A stretch of 64,000 nt of DNA from Dehalobacter sp. (GCA_023667845.1 JAMPIU010000073.1:124001-188000), one strand, 5' to 3'. Counted from the first letter of the stretch, positions 30,991 to 40,192 are shown. Notes: a model not told the origin generated them from the sequence alone. Numbers and translations are program-made.

Positions 30991-31569
30991 CTAATCTTTT
31001 TTGGCCTTTCTAAGAACCAGTTGAATATTCAGACGATCGGCTTCCGCTTTTAGCAAGCGGACGGCTTCTTCAGCACTGCCGTTGCAGTTGATCCGATCCA
31101 TATGATGGATCTTATCCATCATATTATTCAGGACGGAAAGCGGCAGCAGGTTGACCGCCAGACAATAAAATCCCTTTGATTTGCCGTCGTTGTAATTCGC
31201 GATTAGTTCGCCTAAAATTTTGTGTTTTTCCGTCAGTTCTTCAAGATAATTTTGAAGGTCCATTTTAGCCTTGGCTTGATCCTGCAATACATTTTGATAG
31301 GATATAAAGGAATCGGCCTGGCTTGGAGCCTGATACCTCTCACATGGATAGACACTGCATTCAAAACAGTATTCAACATTTTGATGCTTTTTATTACAGG
31401 TAATCACGGCACAGGAAGGATGCTTCAAAAAAAAGTCAGGACCCCCGCAGCCGGGGCACTTTGAAGAACCGTCCGTATGAAAGCGCGGACAGAGACAGCA
31501 ATTCAATCCGCATAATGAAAAGTCGGCGCATTTCCGCCTGTATTCTTTACTTACCATTGATTTGACCAT
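30991..31569 (-). CDS. DUF3795-type cysteine-rich protein
   Basis: 192 residues from the ATG at 31569, which has AGGAG at good spacing; an in-frame GTG at 31644 would add 25 residues. The cysteine layout LCGLNCCLCPRF, CPGCGG, CAVITCNKK and YCFECSVYPCER is that of DUF3795, probably zinc-binding. A helical C-terminus follows. Function unknown. A shorter paralogue lies at 44540-44959 in the repeat-rich region. Confidence 0.72.
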   Translation of the reverse strand: MVKSMVSKEYRRKCADFSLCGLNCCLCPRFHTDGSSKCPGCGGPDFFLKHPSCAVITCNKKHQNVEYCFECSVYPCERYQAPSQADSFISYQNVLQDQAKAKMDLQNYLEELTEKHKILGELIANYNDGKSKGFYCLAVNLLPLSVLNNMMDKIHHMDRINCNGSAEEAVRLLKAEADRLNIQLVLRKAKKD

Positions 31570-31628
31570 CGCATGCATCTCCTGGTAATAATCATTTTTT
31601 AGCATCCCCCGAAGATTAAGGGCCGTAT

Positions 31629-32018
31629 CTAAACATCGCAGCACGGAATTCTTCTTGGGATATGCGCGTTCTCCGCGACTCTGTACTTCACGATCTTGCT
31701 TATTAACGCATACGGAATAGGCTTATTTAACGGAAATTGCACCGATCCTTTGGCTCCCTTATAACCGGCCAGTTCCTGTTTAAAGGCTTCGATCCCGCTT
31801 GGTGTCGGATAAAATCCAATGTGGTTCTTGAATGCTGCGAAATGAACGAGATTACCGTTCAATACAAACGTAGGCATCTGATAGCTGATCTTTTCCACTG
31901 CGTCCGGTGCTGCTTCTCTTATCACATTTCTAATTGCTCTTAATATTTCCTGTATCTCATCAGGAAACTGCAAAATATACCCATCAACTGATTCATGAAC
32001 CACCTTATCCGCTCCCAT
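31629..32018 (-). CDS. DUF1801 (YdhG-like) protein
   Basis: 129 residues. VDGYILQFPDEIQEILRAIRNVI and VHFAAFKNHIGFYPTPSGI are typical of the DUF1801/YdhG fold, some of whose members have been called iron chaperones. Cytoplasmic. Lies at the start of the minus-strand run that ends with the GH-like gene. Confidence 0.8.
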   Translation of the reverse strand: MGADKVVHESVDGYILQFPDEIQEILRAIRNVIREAAPDAVEKISYQMPTFVLNGNLVHFAAFKNHIGFYPTPSGIEAFKQELAGYKGAKGSVQFPLNKPIPYALISKIVKYRVAENAHIPRRIPCCDV

Positions 32019-32227
32019 TTTTAGTTTCTCCTTTAACTATCTTCAGAATTTATCCGTACGCGTATAAACATCATTAATGAGTTATACGAATTTTAGCAGA
32101 TTCCTCTGCTAAATCAAGAACCATTTATCATTTGGCACCAGAATAAAGAATAATTTTCCAAATAACCCCTGTAGAACTTGAAAGCGATGTGTTACAATGG
32201 TTCTATGACCGAAATATCAATCGAATA

Positions 32228-32328
32228 GGGATACAGGAGCAACGACAATGGCAAACTTGGTGAAAGCCAGGGACGCAAAGCTATGGGTCTTCCAGAATAA
32301 TTCTGATGACTGCCAGGCCACCGAATCC
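32228..32328 (+). ncRNA. Cyclic di-GMP-I (GEMM-I) riboswitch
   Basis: The core GGCAAAC, then a hairpin CTTGG-TGAAAG-CCAGG, then GGGACGCAAAGC, then a longer arm and TGCCAGGCCACCGA match the GEMM-I aptamer. GGAT (32229-32232) and ATCC (32325-32328) can close the outer helix. It stands directly upstream of a c-di-GMP phosphodiesterase gene, so the enzyme's expression would respond to its own substrate. As I recall, the GG before CAAAC favours c-di-GMP over the cGAMP-selective variant. Confidence 0.87.
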
Positions 32329-32346
32329 GCTCAGGTTTGTTTTGAA

Positions 32347-32377
32347 TGTCGCCATGCAATCTGCTGGTGATTTTTTT
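32347..32377 (+). terminator. Possible expression-platform terminator of the riboswitch
   Basis: TCGCCA (32349-32354) can pair with TGGTGA (32365-32370), followed by seven Ts. Short stem with one wobble, so modest. Lies between aptamer and start codon. Confidence 0.5.
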
Positions 32378-32420
32378 GTTGCTTCAGCCAGCACTGATTT
32401 ATTGGAAAGGAAGATTACAA

Positions 32421-33482
32421 TTGCGTCAGGTAAGTGTAAACCGGCTTCAAAAGGGAGACGTGTTGGGAAGAACCATCTTCTCGCATAACGGTCGTTCATT
32501 GCTTGGAAAAGGAGTCACGCTGACCCAGCCATATATCGACCGGTTAAAAGAACTGGGCATTAGTATTGTCTATGTGGACGATGACGAAACCAAGGATATC
32601 GTTATTGAGGATGTTATTTCCGAGGAAAACAGGCGGGAGGCAATGAACTCCATTGAGCATTCAGCGGAAGCGGTACGAATCGGTAAAGACCTCAATGGTT
32701 TTCAGGTAAAAAAGACGGTAAACAACATCATCGGAGACGTCCTATTTCAAGAGAAGATATTTCTAAGCCTGACAGATATGCGGAGCTATGACAATCAAGT
32801 TTATGCGCATTCAGTCAGTGTTTGCGTCCTTTCGACCATTTTGGGCAAAGCTTTGGGGCTGGATAAAGATACCCTGGAGGCACTGGCAGTAGGGGCTTTG
32901 CTTCACGATATCGGGACTGTCAAGCTGCCGAAAGAGCTTGTCGCCAAACGTGAGGCCTTTACTCCGAAGGAAAATGACCTATATCAAACGCATACCATTC
33001 ACGGATATGAAATACTCCGGAATAAACCGGAATTAAACTTATTGAGTGCGCATATTGCTTTGCAGCATCATGAATGGCTGAACGGAAACGGCTATCCCCG
33101 TAAGCTATCCGGCAGGCGCCTTCATGTCTTGGCTCAAATCGTAGGGGTGGCCGACTTCTATGATAATCTGGTCAATGATGGCCCGGGCCACTCCCGGATC
33201 GTCCCGCATGAAGCCTGTGAAATTGTAATGGGATGTGCAAACAAGCTATTCTCCCAGCAATTGGTTGTAACGTTTTTAAAACATATTGCGGCCTATCCGA
33301 CCGGCTGTACAGTTAAACTTAATACAGGTGAGGTTGGGATTGTAGTTGACCAGAATAAAAGTTTGCCGATGCGCCCAATTATCAGGGTATTAATCGCCGA
33401 CAAAGGGCTAGCCCATGTCCAGGCTAAGGAATATAACCTTGTCGAAGATCTTACAACCTTTATTGTATCCATTGTCGAGTGA
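32421..33482 (+). CDS. HD-GYP domain c-di-GMP phosphodiesterase
   Basis: 353 residues. The TTG at 32421 has GGAAAGGAAG upstream; an upstream ATG would run back into the riboswitch platform. The N-terminal domain (about 1-110) resembles the DUF3391-like segment found before HD-GYP. The catalytic domain has HD at 162-163 (LLHDIG) and GYP at 224-226 (HHEWLNGNGYP). It hydrolyses c-di-GMP to pGpG or GMP. No membrane helix. The riboswitch implies feedback control of the second messenger. Confidence 0.9.
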   Translation: MRQVSVNRLQKGDVLGRTIFSHNGRSLLGKGVTLTQPYIDRLKELGISIVYVDDDETKDIVIEDVISEENRREAMNSIEHSAEAVRIGKDLNGFQVKKTVNNIIGDVLFQEKIFLSLTDMRSYDNQVYAHSVSVCVLSTILGKALGLDKDTLEALAVGALLHDIGTVKLPKELVAKREAFTPKENDLYQTHTIHGYEILRNKPELNLLSAHIALQHHEWLNGNGYPRKLSGRRLHVLAQIVGVADFYDNLVNDGPGHSRIVPHEACEIVMGCANKLFSQQLVVTFLKHIAAYPTGCTVKLNTGEVGIVVDQNKSLPMRPIIRVLIADKGLAHVQAKEYNLVEDLTTFIVSIVE

Positions 33483-33499
33483 AGCTGATTCATTTTTTG

Positions 33500-33535
33500 A
33501 AAAAAAACGCCGGCTCAAATGTTTTTTGAGCCGGC
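33500..33535. terminator. Bidirectional terminator after the HD-GYP gene
   Basis: GCCGGCTCAAA (33509-33519) and TTTGAGCCGGC (33525-33535), an 11-bp stem, with an eight-base T-run on the minus strand. Serves convergent genes. Confidence 0.85.
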
Positions 33536-33542
33536 TAACCTA

Positions 33543-33930
33543 TTATTCTGGAAGTTTTCCAAACACCTTCAGTACGGACCGGTGGAACGAATGAGGAAAC
33601 GATGGTTCTGCAAACATTAGGACGCATTGGTCATGGATGACGTTTATATGATTTTCCGTACAAAAGTCTATAGCCTCTTTGGATTCAGCCCCCTGCTGAA
33701 TCCAGATATGTCTGACTCCAGCTTCTACCGCGTCTCTAACGACCTTATTGGTTTTGTCCGGAGGGACGACGATCACTACGCCGTCGGCTTTCTGCGGCAA
33801 AAACATTATACCCTCTCTTCTTTAACGTTCTATACAGCCTACGCGAGAACTTCTTTTCGGATCTGGATACCCCGACCACAGCTAAAGTACGCTGGTCTAG
33901 AAAATCAGTGACTGAGCTCATTGTCGTCAA
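33543..33930 (-). pseudogene. CoA-binding (YccU-like) protein, frameshifted remnant
   Basis: Two frames together give a CoA-binding Rossmann protein. The N-terminal part (about 33810-33930) reads FLDQRTLAVVGVSRSEKKFSRRLYRTLKKRGYNVFA. The C-terminal part (33543 to about 33806) reads KADGVVIVVPPDKTNKVVRDA and on to the end. The roughly 25 residues usually between them are missing and the frame changes there, so an internal deletion has inactivated it. The following bases to 34222 hold nothing I recognise. Confidence 0.75.
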
Positions 33931-34222
33931 AAAAATGACCCCCTTAATAAAATTATTCAACTGCCTACATCGCTTCCCATGGATCAAAACAACAAGACAG
34001 ACATTTTGATGCTCGGCTTCTTCCCTGGCTGTTAATTGAACTATGATCAAATCGTTTAGTCTGAATTGGATTAGCTCATCTATTCTTTTGTTTATTTCTT
34101 GGTGATGTGGCTAATTCCTTCTTCCAATATTTATTTTCTGTGAAAACTATTTTCAGTTCCTATCGTATTAATAAACAGGCTCTTATTTCCTTGCTTATAT
34201 TCATGATGAACAGGCGTTATTA

Positions 34223-35014
34223 CTAGCTGTAAAAGCTTGCAATAATCTGGGCGGCCGGCAAAAACAGCACTTGCCCCAATAATGTGCCAATTAGTTTTGT
34301 AGCAATAAGCATAATAACCAATGCTTTCACATCAGCATAAGGCCTTATTCCTTTCAATGCCTGGTCTGTAATAATTGCCGATTTTGGGTCGATAAAAAAA
34401 GTAAGTAGAATACTTGCCATGCCATTAATAATTCCTGATGAAGCTGCTGCTGCTAGTGCTGCTTGCTCCGGGACCAAAAGAGCTGAGTAATTAGCGGCAA
34501 GGACCCCAATGGTATATATGCCTGTAACCAAAACATTGATAACAAGTAACCTTTTGGGTATCTCTCTATACCTTAGTCTTTCCAGCATTGTCTTCGAAGG
34601 CCGTACAGCACTTTTTACAATTCGCTTGATATTATTTGCCTGCAGGGCCTCGACAACTAAGGAAGGTACAGAACCGGCTAATTCTAAACGTTTTACAGCA
34701 ACTTCAAATATCTTTAAAAATGTAGGTATGAGCAGGATTCCAAATAGGGTCCCTGCTGTCGCAGCAAAAATAACTAACCGCAAATCACTGATCGGGTTCA
34801 GTCCTTGCGCTATACTTAAACCAACAATGCTTGCAATTAACGGTCCCTGAAACATGTTGGCTGTCCGTGAAACAAGAACAAACATGTTGAAAAGAGAAAA
34901 AGATAAAGCAACCTGTCCGCTTTTTACGGAATTTAAGCGTACAGAGTAGGCCAGGGTATCGACGATATGAATGACAACTGTAAGAATCATTAATTCTATT
35001 AGCATCTTTTCCAT
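34223..35014 (-). CDS. amj: Alternate lipid II flippase Amj
   Basis: 263 residues and about six to eight membrane helices. VIHIVDTLAYSVRLNSV and ALSFSLFNMFVLVSRTANMFQGP match the Amj (YdaH, DUF2837) family, which flips lipid II across the membrane when MurJ is absent or inhibited. The ATG directly follows the stop of the small gene upstream (TAAATG), so the two are co-translated. Whether MurJ is also encoded elsewhere cannot be seen here. Confidence 0.87.
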   Translation of the reverse strand: MEKMLIELMILTVVIHIVDTLAYSVRLNSVKSGQVALSFSLFNMFVLVSRTANMFQGPLIASIVGLSIAQGLNPISDLRLVIFAATAGTLFGILLIPTFLKIFEVAVKRLELAGSVPSLVVEALQANNIKRIVKSAVRPSKTMLERLRYREIPKRLLVINVLVTGIYTIGVLAANYSALLVPEQAALAAAASSGIINGMASILLTFFIDPKSAIITDQALKGIRPYADVKALVIMLIATKLIGTLLGQVLFLPAAQIIASFYS

Positions 35015-35299
35015 TTACTGCAATCCATACGCTTTCAAAAGAATTAATATTGTATGATTGGTCATTTTATTCGTCAGCAGTTGCTTGAATTTTACTGAAT
35101 TCGTTTTGCCTTCAAATCTTAGGTTCTCTAATTCCATAGAGATTTCACTTTGTTTAAATATCAAATCATCATAAAAATTTTCGAACTTTGCCAGTTTGTT
35201 AATGGCTTCCCCAAAATAACCGTTTGCATCATGCTGTAGTTGAGAATCTTCCACAATAAAAAGACCATTGCTTTCTAATGCTTTTGTTAATCTCTCCAT
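35015..35299 (-). CDS. Small conserved-looking protein coupled to amj
   Basis: 94 residues from the ATG at 35299 with AAGGAGT upstream. Acidic and helical, no membrane helix, no motif I recognise. It lies between the reductase gene and amj, with its stop touching the amj start. A regulatory or partner role for Amj is only inference. Confidence 0.6.
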   Translation of the reverse strand: MERLTKALESNGLFIVEDSQLQHDANGYFGEAINKLAKFENFYDDLIFKQSEISMELENLRFEGKTNSVKFKQLLTNKMTNHTILILLKAYGLQ

Positions 35300-35322
35300 G
35301 TGATTACTCCTTGTATAAATAT

Positions 35323-36432
35323 TTACATGGTTAAGCTTGATATGCACTTCACGCCCATTTTTTCTATATCCTTTAGAAGACGATTCGGTTCAGCCAAGTG
35401 CCCCATCATCCAAAGTCCGGGCTTACGGGCAGAGCCATCCAAGTATTGTAATAAAGTCGCAACAACAGGGATAGCTGTTAATTCGTAACCATCGGGATGA
35501 GAAACGCTGACGTGGGGTTGAATCATCTGTCCATCCTTATATCCAGATGCCCTAACCAGAAGTTCAACCCGATATGGCGGCTTGTGAAAAGTGCCCATGC
35601 TCCACCATAAAAACTTACCAATTGACCTGACAGCGTTTGGCATGATCTTTAGCCACATCCAGACAACTGGCATAATCACCCAGTCTGTCACCCAGTGTGA
35701 CTCCGATATATAAAAGCCAAGATCCTTGAGTGAGGGGTATAACTCCGGCAGCGGCTGCAATTCCTCAAAGAACATAGAATAGCACCGTTTCAATCCAATG
35801 TCGCTCCCAAAATCTATTTTACGTATTTCATAGGAGCTTTTTTTCGTCCATTGTCCGTTCTTATAGACCTGAGCCTGATATTCTTTGAAACACTCAACCA
35901 ATTCGTCAACTGCTTCGGTATAAGGAAGATCTTTCCCCATATTGAGATAGCCAGCTGTTATGGCGCTTTCAATCGAGTCCATATGGGTGGCCACGTAACG
36001 AACCAGTGCAGAAGGAAGCCCAGGATGGAACCCGGCCTCCGTGATAAAAGTTCTTCCAGCGCTTTTGATTTCTGTAGCAAGGGACTGCAAATAAGCAAAT
36101 TTCTTGGAGCCAAGCTGCACATCGAGATAATCAATCCCAGCCTGAAGCGCAGCATGGGCCACGATTTCGGTATAGGCAGTCGTGGGTGCTGCGACCACAA
36201 CGATAGACTGGTCTTTAAACGCTGTTCGTAAGGATTCTGCTTCTGATGCATTTGCATAAACAGCCGATGCACGTAAACCGGGGTACTTTTGATTCAGCTC
36301 ATCAACAAATACCTGTGCCTTGTCGGGATATCGCGTCCCAATTGTAACGGTAGCTTCGGAATACTCCAATAGATGACGCGATATCAATCTGCCAGTTTGA
36401 CCTGTCCCACCTAGGATAAGGATTTTAGACAT
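35323..36432 (-). CDS. Saccharopine dehydrogenase-like NAD(P)-binding protein
   Basis: 369 residues from the ATG at 36432, with GAAAGGAAGAG upstream. The N-terminal Rossmann motif is ILILGGTGQTGRLI, followed by the saccharopine dehydrogenase-like ALQAGIDYLDVQ and ITEAGFHPGLPSALVRY. The C-terminal half has a hydrophobic stretch (WVIMPVVWMWLKIMP). Substrate unknown. First gene of a likely operon with the small gene and amj. Confidence 0.78.
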   Translation of the reverse strand: MSKILILGGTGQTGRLISRHLLEYSEATVTIGTRYPDKAQVFVDELNQKYPGLRASAVYANASEAESLRTAFKDQSIVVVAAPTTAYTEIVAHAALQAGIDYLDVQLGSKKFAYLQSLATEIKSAGRTFITEAGFHPGLPSALVRYVATHMDSIESAITAGYLNMGKDLPYTEAVDELVECFKEYQAQVYKNGQWTKKSSYEIRKIDFGSDIGLKRCYSMFFEELQPLPELYPSLKDLGFYISESHWVTDWVIMPVVWMWLKIMPNAVRSIGKFLWWSMGTFHKPPYRVELLVRASGYKDGQMIQPHVSVSHPDGYELTAIPVVATLLQYLDGSARKPGLWMMGHLAEPNRLLKDIEKMGVKCISSLTM

Positions 36433-36524
36433 CAGTTTCTCTTCCTTTCTTTTGGCCTGTACTTTCATTTTTAAGTGAAAACTCCAAAAGCCAGTCCCTT
36501 ACAAATCTTGCATGGTCTGTCACC

Positions 36525-36637
36525 TAACTCGTCCTTATGTCGCCTTCAGCGGCATCTATGATATCGAAAAGGGACGATACCCTTATTGTATCCTAGACTT
36601 ACACTATCTTCCATTATTTTCTTCTTTATGTATTAAT
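36525..36637. repeat. Dispersed repeat Z, copy 1
   Basis: About 113 bases, roughly 80-85 percent identical by eye to 47615-47728. It contains a small hairpin around GCGGCAT and ends in CCATTATTTTCTT...TATTAAT. It starts immediately at a CCTAAC core preceded by GCATGGTCTGTCA, which resembles the left flank of the array sites at 41094 and 49583. It fills most of the 364-base gap before the FRG gene. Confidence 0.75.
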
Positions 36638-36796
36638 GAAAGTAAAGGCTGAACTGACAAGCGATTTCCTGGCTTCAAAGATAACAAAAAATACTTATAT
36701 ATCGGAAGTCGGCAAATTTACACATTCACTCAAATGACAACTCCATACACGCACTTCCCTGTCCTACTTTTCATAACTTATAAAGGAGGTGGGGAA

Positions 36797-37684
36797 ATGT
36801 TTACTGAAATACAACAATCAAGTCCAGTTACTAGTTGTGTGACTCGGATTGAAAGTGTTGAAGATTATTTAAGAGCTGTAGATTATGCATTCCAAAAAAT
36901 CTGCCCCGCGGGGGGTAGATGTGAATTATGGTACCGTGGTCAAAATCAACCGGCAAACCAAAACGCATTTAATTTAGAACCCAGCATCACTCGAAGAGGG
37001 CGCAATCCCCAAATGGAAATTATCTATCTATCTAAGTTCAAATCCTATGCTATTCCTTTCGTACAGGAGCTGCCCTCTTTTCCCATTCCAAATGGTCCGG
37101 CAGCTTATTGGCACTGGCTCTTTATGATGCAGCATTACGGAGTACCAACTCGACTATTGGATTGGAGCCGAGATGCGCTTACTGCCCTTTTCTTTGCATT
37201 GGATGGTCGGGGTGCTAACGATGTTGGCAAAGATGCCGCAGTTTGGATTCTAAATCCCGTTCTGCTCAATGAAGCATTCTCATTTCATAGCTTTGTTAAA
37301 GCTGGCTATATTCCCAATGTAGATGAAAAGATTGTTGATCTCTACTTTGGGCCGAATGCTGAAATCCTTGCCAATAAGAAGCCTGCCGCTGTCATCGGCC
37401 CCTTGAACAATCCACACATTGTCGCTCAAAAAGGAGTTTTTACTGTATTCCCCCATGATAAAGAGATTATCCCATTGAATCTCTTCTCAGACGCATCGGA
37501 CTATCTCCTTGAAATCTGTGTCGCTGCCGAGAAAATTCCATTAATCACTTCTCAACTTGAACATTATGGTGTGACGCGCTTTACCCTCTATCCTGATATC
37601 ACTGAGGTTACTCGTCAGATTAACCTTGAAGTCCAAGAGGAAGGTCAGTTGCCTTCTATCACCAGTTCCATTATTCCGATGTAA
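36797..37684 (+). CDS. FRG domain-containing protein
   Basis: 295 residues from the ATG at 36797, with AAAGGAGGTGGGG upstream. The FRG hallmark LWYRGQN is at about 55 and HYGVPTRLLDWSRDALTALFFAL at about 120. FRG proteins are of unknown activity, and some occur near phage-defence or mobile loci. It is the first gene inside the region of inverted repeats and lies on the plus strand, opposite to most array genes. Confidence 0.82.
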   Translation: MFTEIQQSSPVTSCVTRIESVEDYLRAVDYAFQKICPAGGRCELWYRGQNQPANQNAFNLEPSITRRGRNPQMEIIYLSKFKSYAIPFVQELPSFPIPNGPAAYWHWLFMMQHYGVPTRLLDWSRDALTALFFALDGRGANDVGKDAAVWILNPVLLNEAFSFHSFVKAGYIPNVDEKIVDLYFGPNAEILANKKPAAVIGPLNNPHIVAQKGVFTVFPHDKEIIPLNLFSDASDYLLEICVAAEKIPLITSQLEHYGVTRFTLYPDITEVTRQINLEVQEEGQLPSITSSIIPM

Positions 37685-37717
37685 GATATTAAGAGTTTTA
37701 GAAATGACCCAGATTCC

Positions 37718-37792
37718 CGATAACATTCTGGGTGTTACCGTAGCGTCATACTATTTTCATATTTGCTAAGCTACGATAAAACCTTGTTAAAT
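37718..37792. repeat. attC-like site 1 (degenerate)
   Basis: Left core GATAAC (37719-37724), stem CGTAGC/GCTACG extended by GGTGTT/AAAACC, loop with TTTTCATATTTGC, right core GTTAAAT (37786-37792). Followed by the shared flank CGCCCCCAGATTGAGA and a GCCATGGAGGGC mini-hairpin (to 37842). Confidence 0.6.
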
Positions 37793-37963
37793 GAAGTTGG
37801 TCGCCCCCAGATTGAGAAGTCGCCATGGAGGGCGGCTCCTTATACTAAAAACATTTTATTCATACATAAAGTCTATAGGGCTTAACTTAATTAGTAATTG
37901 ATAAAATTCTCTTTTTCTGAACAGACTATATTTGTATCATTCTGTTAGAAAAGAGGTACTACT

Positions 37964-38437
37964 TTGAAAAAATATAATGATACTATCACTATAGGAACAA
38001 TCAGCGGAATAATTGCAGCGATTGTCATGACTTTAATAGACTGGATACTTCTTTTATTTGGTATTCAATTTACGCCACCTTGGGTAGTAGCTGGAAACAT
38101 TTTGCTAAATACTGACGTTCTATATACCCCAGCTGGAATTCTAATAGGTTACATCGTTCAGTTTCTTCTTGGATCTGGATTAGGCGTTATTGTTACTATT
38201 GTTATCAGATTAACTGGCAAAGACTACTATTTAATTAAAGGTTTAGGCGTATCCTCACTCTTTTATATTGGTAATACTGGAATAATACAAACACTAGTAA
38301 ACATAGCACCTTGGATGCGGAGTGAGATTAGTTCAACATTAATGGCACTTATTAACTTCATTGTTCTTGGTGTATTGAGTTCATCAATCATAGCTAAATA
38401 CTATGAATTTAATAATAAACCAAATTTTCAAAGATAA
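37964..38437 (+). CDS. Small multi-pass membrane protein
   Basis: 157 residues with four predicted hydrophobic helices (about 8-32, 40-62, 65-88 and 118-142). Resembles YqhR-like membrane proteins in general character, but I do not recognise a motif. Start is a TTG with AAGAGG upstream. AT-rich. First gene after site 1. Confidence 0.6.
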   Translation: MKKYNDTITIGTISGIIAAIVMTLIDWILLLFGIQFTPPWVVAGNILLNTDVLYTPAGILIGYIVQFLLGSGLGVIVTIVIRLTGKDYYLIKGLGVSSLFYIGNTGIIQTLVNIAPWMRSEISSTLMALINFIVLGVLSSSIIAKYYEFNNKPNFQR

Positions 38438-38596
38438 ACTGCTTAGCTAATAATATATTTTTTTATAACCAGCTTATTTAGAGTAATTATAAAGTGCTTT
38501 GCATAATTTAGGCTGGAACCAAGATATTGTTTCTGAATCAAAAAGAATGTTTTGAGAAATAATAAATATTACAAATTAATGTTAGGGGGAAATATA

Positions 38597-39160
38597 ATGG
38601 TAAATAAATCCATCTATAGGCGATGGTGGTTTTGGCTATTATGTATCATAGTGATTATCATACTTGTCCAAGCATGTAGTGGCGGTCAGTCTACCCCTGC
38701 TCCAACTCCCGCTCCAAATTCGTCTACCCCTCAAACTTCCACTCCTCAGGAATATAAGCTAAATGATGAGGTTAAGGCAGGAAATATTGGGTATACTGCA
38801 AGCGAGGTAAAAAGGAGCACTAAAATTGGGCAAAATCAATATTTGCAAAAAACAACCGAAAATGAATATTTACTAATAAAAGTAAAGGTATCAAACAACG
38901 ATAAAGAGACTCGTACCATTGATACTAGTTTATTTAAGTTAAAAGATGCTGAAGGCAAAGAATATTCTGCAATGGCTGAAGCAGACATGTATGTAAACAC
39001 CGATAATAGTTTCTTTCTAGCCCAGGTAAACCCGGGAACAAGCAAAAGTGGATATATTGTATTTGAAATTCCTAAAAACCTAAAAGGTTTAAAATTACAA
39101 GTTTCAAGTGGTTTAGGATGGTCTGGTGGACAGTACCAGATAATAAACCTTGGTCAATAG
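38597..39160 (+). CDS. DUF4352-type exported or lipid-anchored protein
   Basis: 187 residues from the ATG at 38597, with GGGGG upstream. A basic N-terminus and a hydrophobic helix are followed by VQACSGG, a poor lipobox, and a Pro/Thr/Ser linker. The C-terminal domain (about 65-187) has the DUF4352 Ig-like pattern (EYLLIKVKVSNNDKETRTID, KSGYIVFEIP). Extracytoplasmic. Role unknown. Confidence 0.75.
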   Translation: MVNKSIYRRWWFWLLCIIVIIILVQACSGGQSTPAPTPAPNSSTPQTSTPQEYKLNDEVKAGNIGYTASEVKRSTKIGQNQYLQKTTENEYLLIKVKVSNNDKETRTIDTSLFKLKDAEGKEYSAMAEADMYVNTDNSFFLAQVNPGTSKSGYIVFEIPKNLKGLKLQVSSGLGWSGGQYQIINLGQ

Positions 39161-39181
39161 GCTTGGAAAAGTATAGATTTT

Positions 39182-39222
39182 GGCCGAGTCATAATAAATT
39201 GAGATTCGGCCTTCTTTCTTTA
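39182..39222 (+). terminator. Terminator after the DUF4352 gene
   Basis: GGCCGAGTC pairs with GATTCGGCC around a 12-base loop, followed by a T-rich run. Confidence 0.75.
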
Positions 39223-39304
39223 TGTTTTTTCACTTAAGTCTTTTTTCCACTTTTCCAGTTTATCTTTAGCATCTTCACTTTAAATTATAAACCAAGGATA
39301 ATGC

Positions 39305-40192
39305 TCATTTTGTTAGTTCGTACCAATTTTCAACATCAGGTATTTTTTGTATCAATTTCTCATTTGCTTCCAGCATCTTCTTGTAATAAAAATCATATGC
39401 TGGACTTAGCGTTCTCATCGTCGGAATGAACACATCATAGTATCCGTTTGTTTCTCCAAATTTACGAAACAAATCCATGAGTTGTGCCATTACTGAATTC
39501 TGGTACTTATCCGTTTTCTTAAATTCTGTATATTGAATGATATTATCTTTGTTGTTTTCCCAATACGTGTCAAAGTCATCATAAGTACTCTGTATGTTGG
39601 CACTCATTTCTTCAATTTTTTCATTGTCCATATATTTGTCAGCTTCGTCCAAAATTGATTGAAACTCTTCTGGAATTTCGATTGGTTCCATATCGTCAAG
39701 GAAGTTAACAATGTTGTCATATAACACTTTCTGCTCATTTGTCTTTACTGGTTCATTGAGAAATTGGCCAAAATGAAAGCTGAAGTATCTCCCATAGTAT
39801 CCGGGAAACGCCATTAATAACTTTTCTTTAATCGTAGATTGTTGTTCTAATAAATTCAATCTATCCTGAATTTCAGCAACATCCACCCCATTAATCAACT
39901 GTCCTATCAAATCAAGTCGATATAATTTTGCCTTTGCCTGAATCTCTTTTGCTTGCTTAATTAAAGCAAGGGTGTGCTTCTTGTCGTTACTATCAAGCAC
40001 TTGCTTGATCTCATCAGTGCATAATTCCAGTTTTCGAAACAACGCAATTTCTTTCAAACGAGATAAATCTGAGTCAGAAAATTCCCTATATCCGTTCTCG
40101 TTAACTTTAGGTGATACTAAACCCTTTAATTGATAATACTCAACTGCTTTTTTCGTTAAACCTGTTTGTTTACAAATCTCATTCACTTGCAT
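39305..40192 (-). CDS. MerR-family regulator with long effector domain
   Basis: 295 residues. The N-terminal MerR winged helix is EICKQTGLTKKAVEYYQLKGLV...GYREFSDSDL. A dimerisation helix follows, then about 170 residues of unrecognised helical effector domain with aromatic clusters (GYYGRYFSFHFGQF). It probably binds a small molecule. GGAGGT precedes the start. The promoter has the MerR-type long spacer, so it is likely autoregulated. Confidence 0.85.
   Translation of the reverse strand: MQVNEICKQTGLTKKAVEYYQLKGLVSPKVNENGYREFSDSDLSRLKEIALFRKLELCTDEIKQVLDSNDKKHTLALIKQAKEIQAKAKLYRLDLIGQLINGVDVAEIQDRLNLLEQQSTIKEKLLMAFPGYYGRYFSFHFGQFLNEPVKTNEQKVLYDNIVNFLDDMEPIEIPEEFQSILDEADKYMDNEKIEEMSANIQSTYDDFDTYWENNKDNIIQYTEFKKTDKYQNSVMAQLMDLFRKFGETNGYYDVFIPTMRTLSPAYDFYYKKMLEANEKLIQKIPDVENWYELTK

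Noticed and set aside
32228-32328. cGAMP-specific variant of the GEMM-I riboswitch
   Set aside because: The base before GCAAAC that I recall as diagnostic is G, as in c-di-GMP binders, and the downstream gene is a c-di-GMP enzyme.
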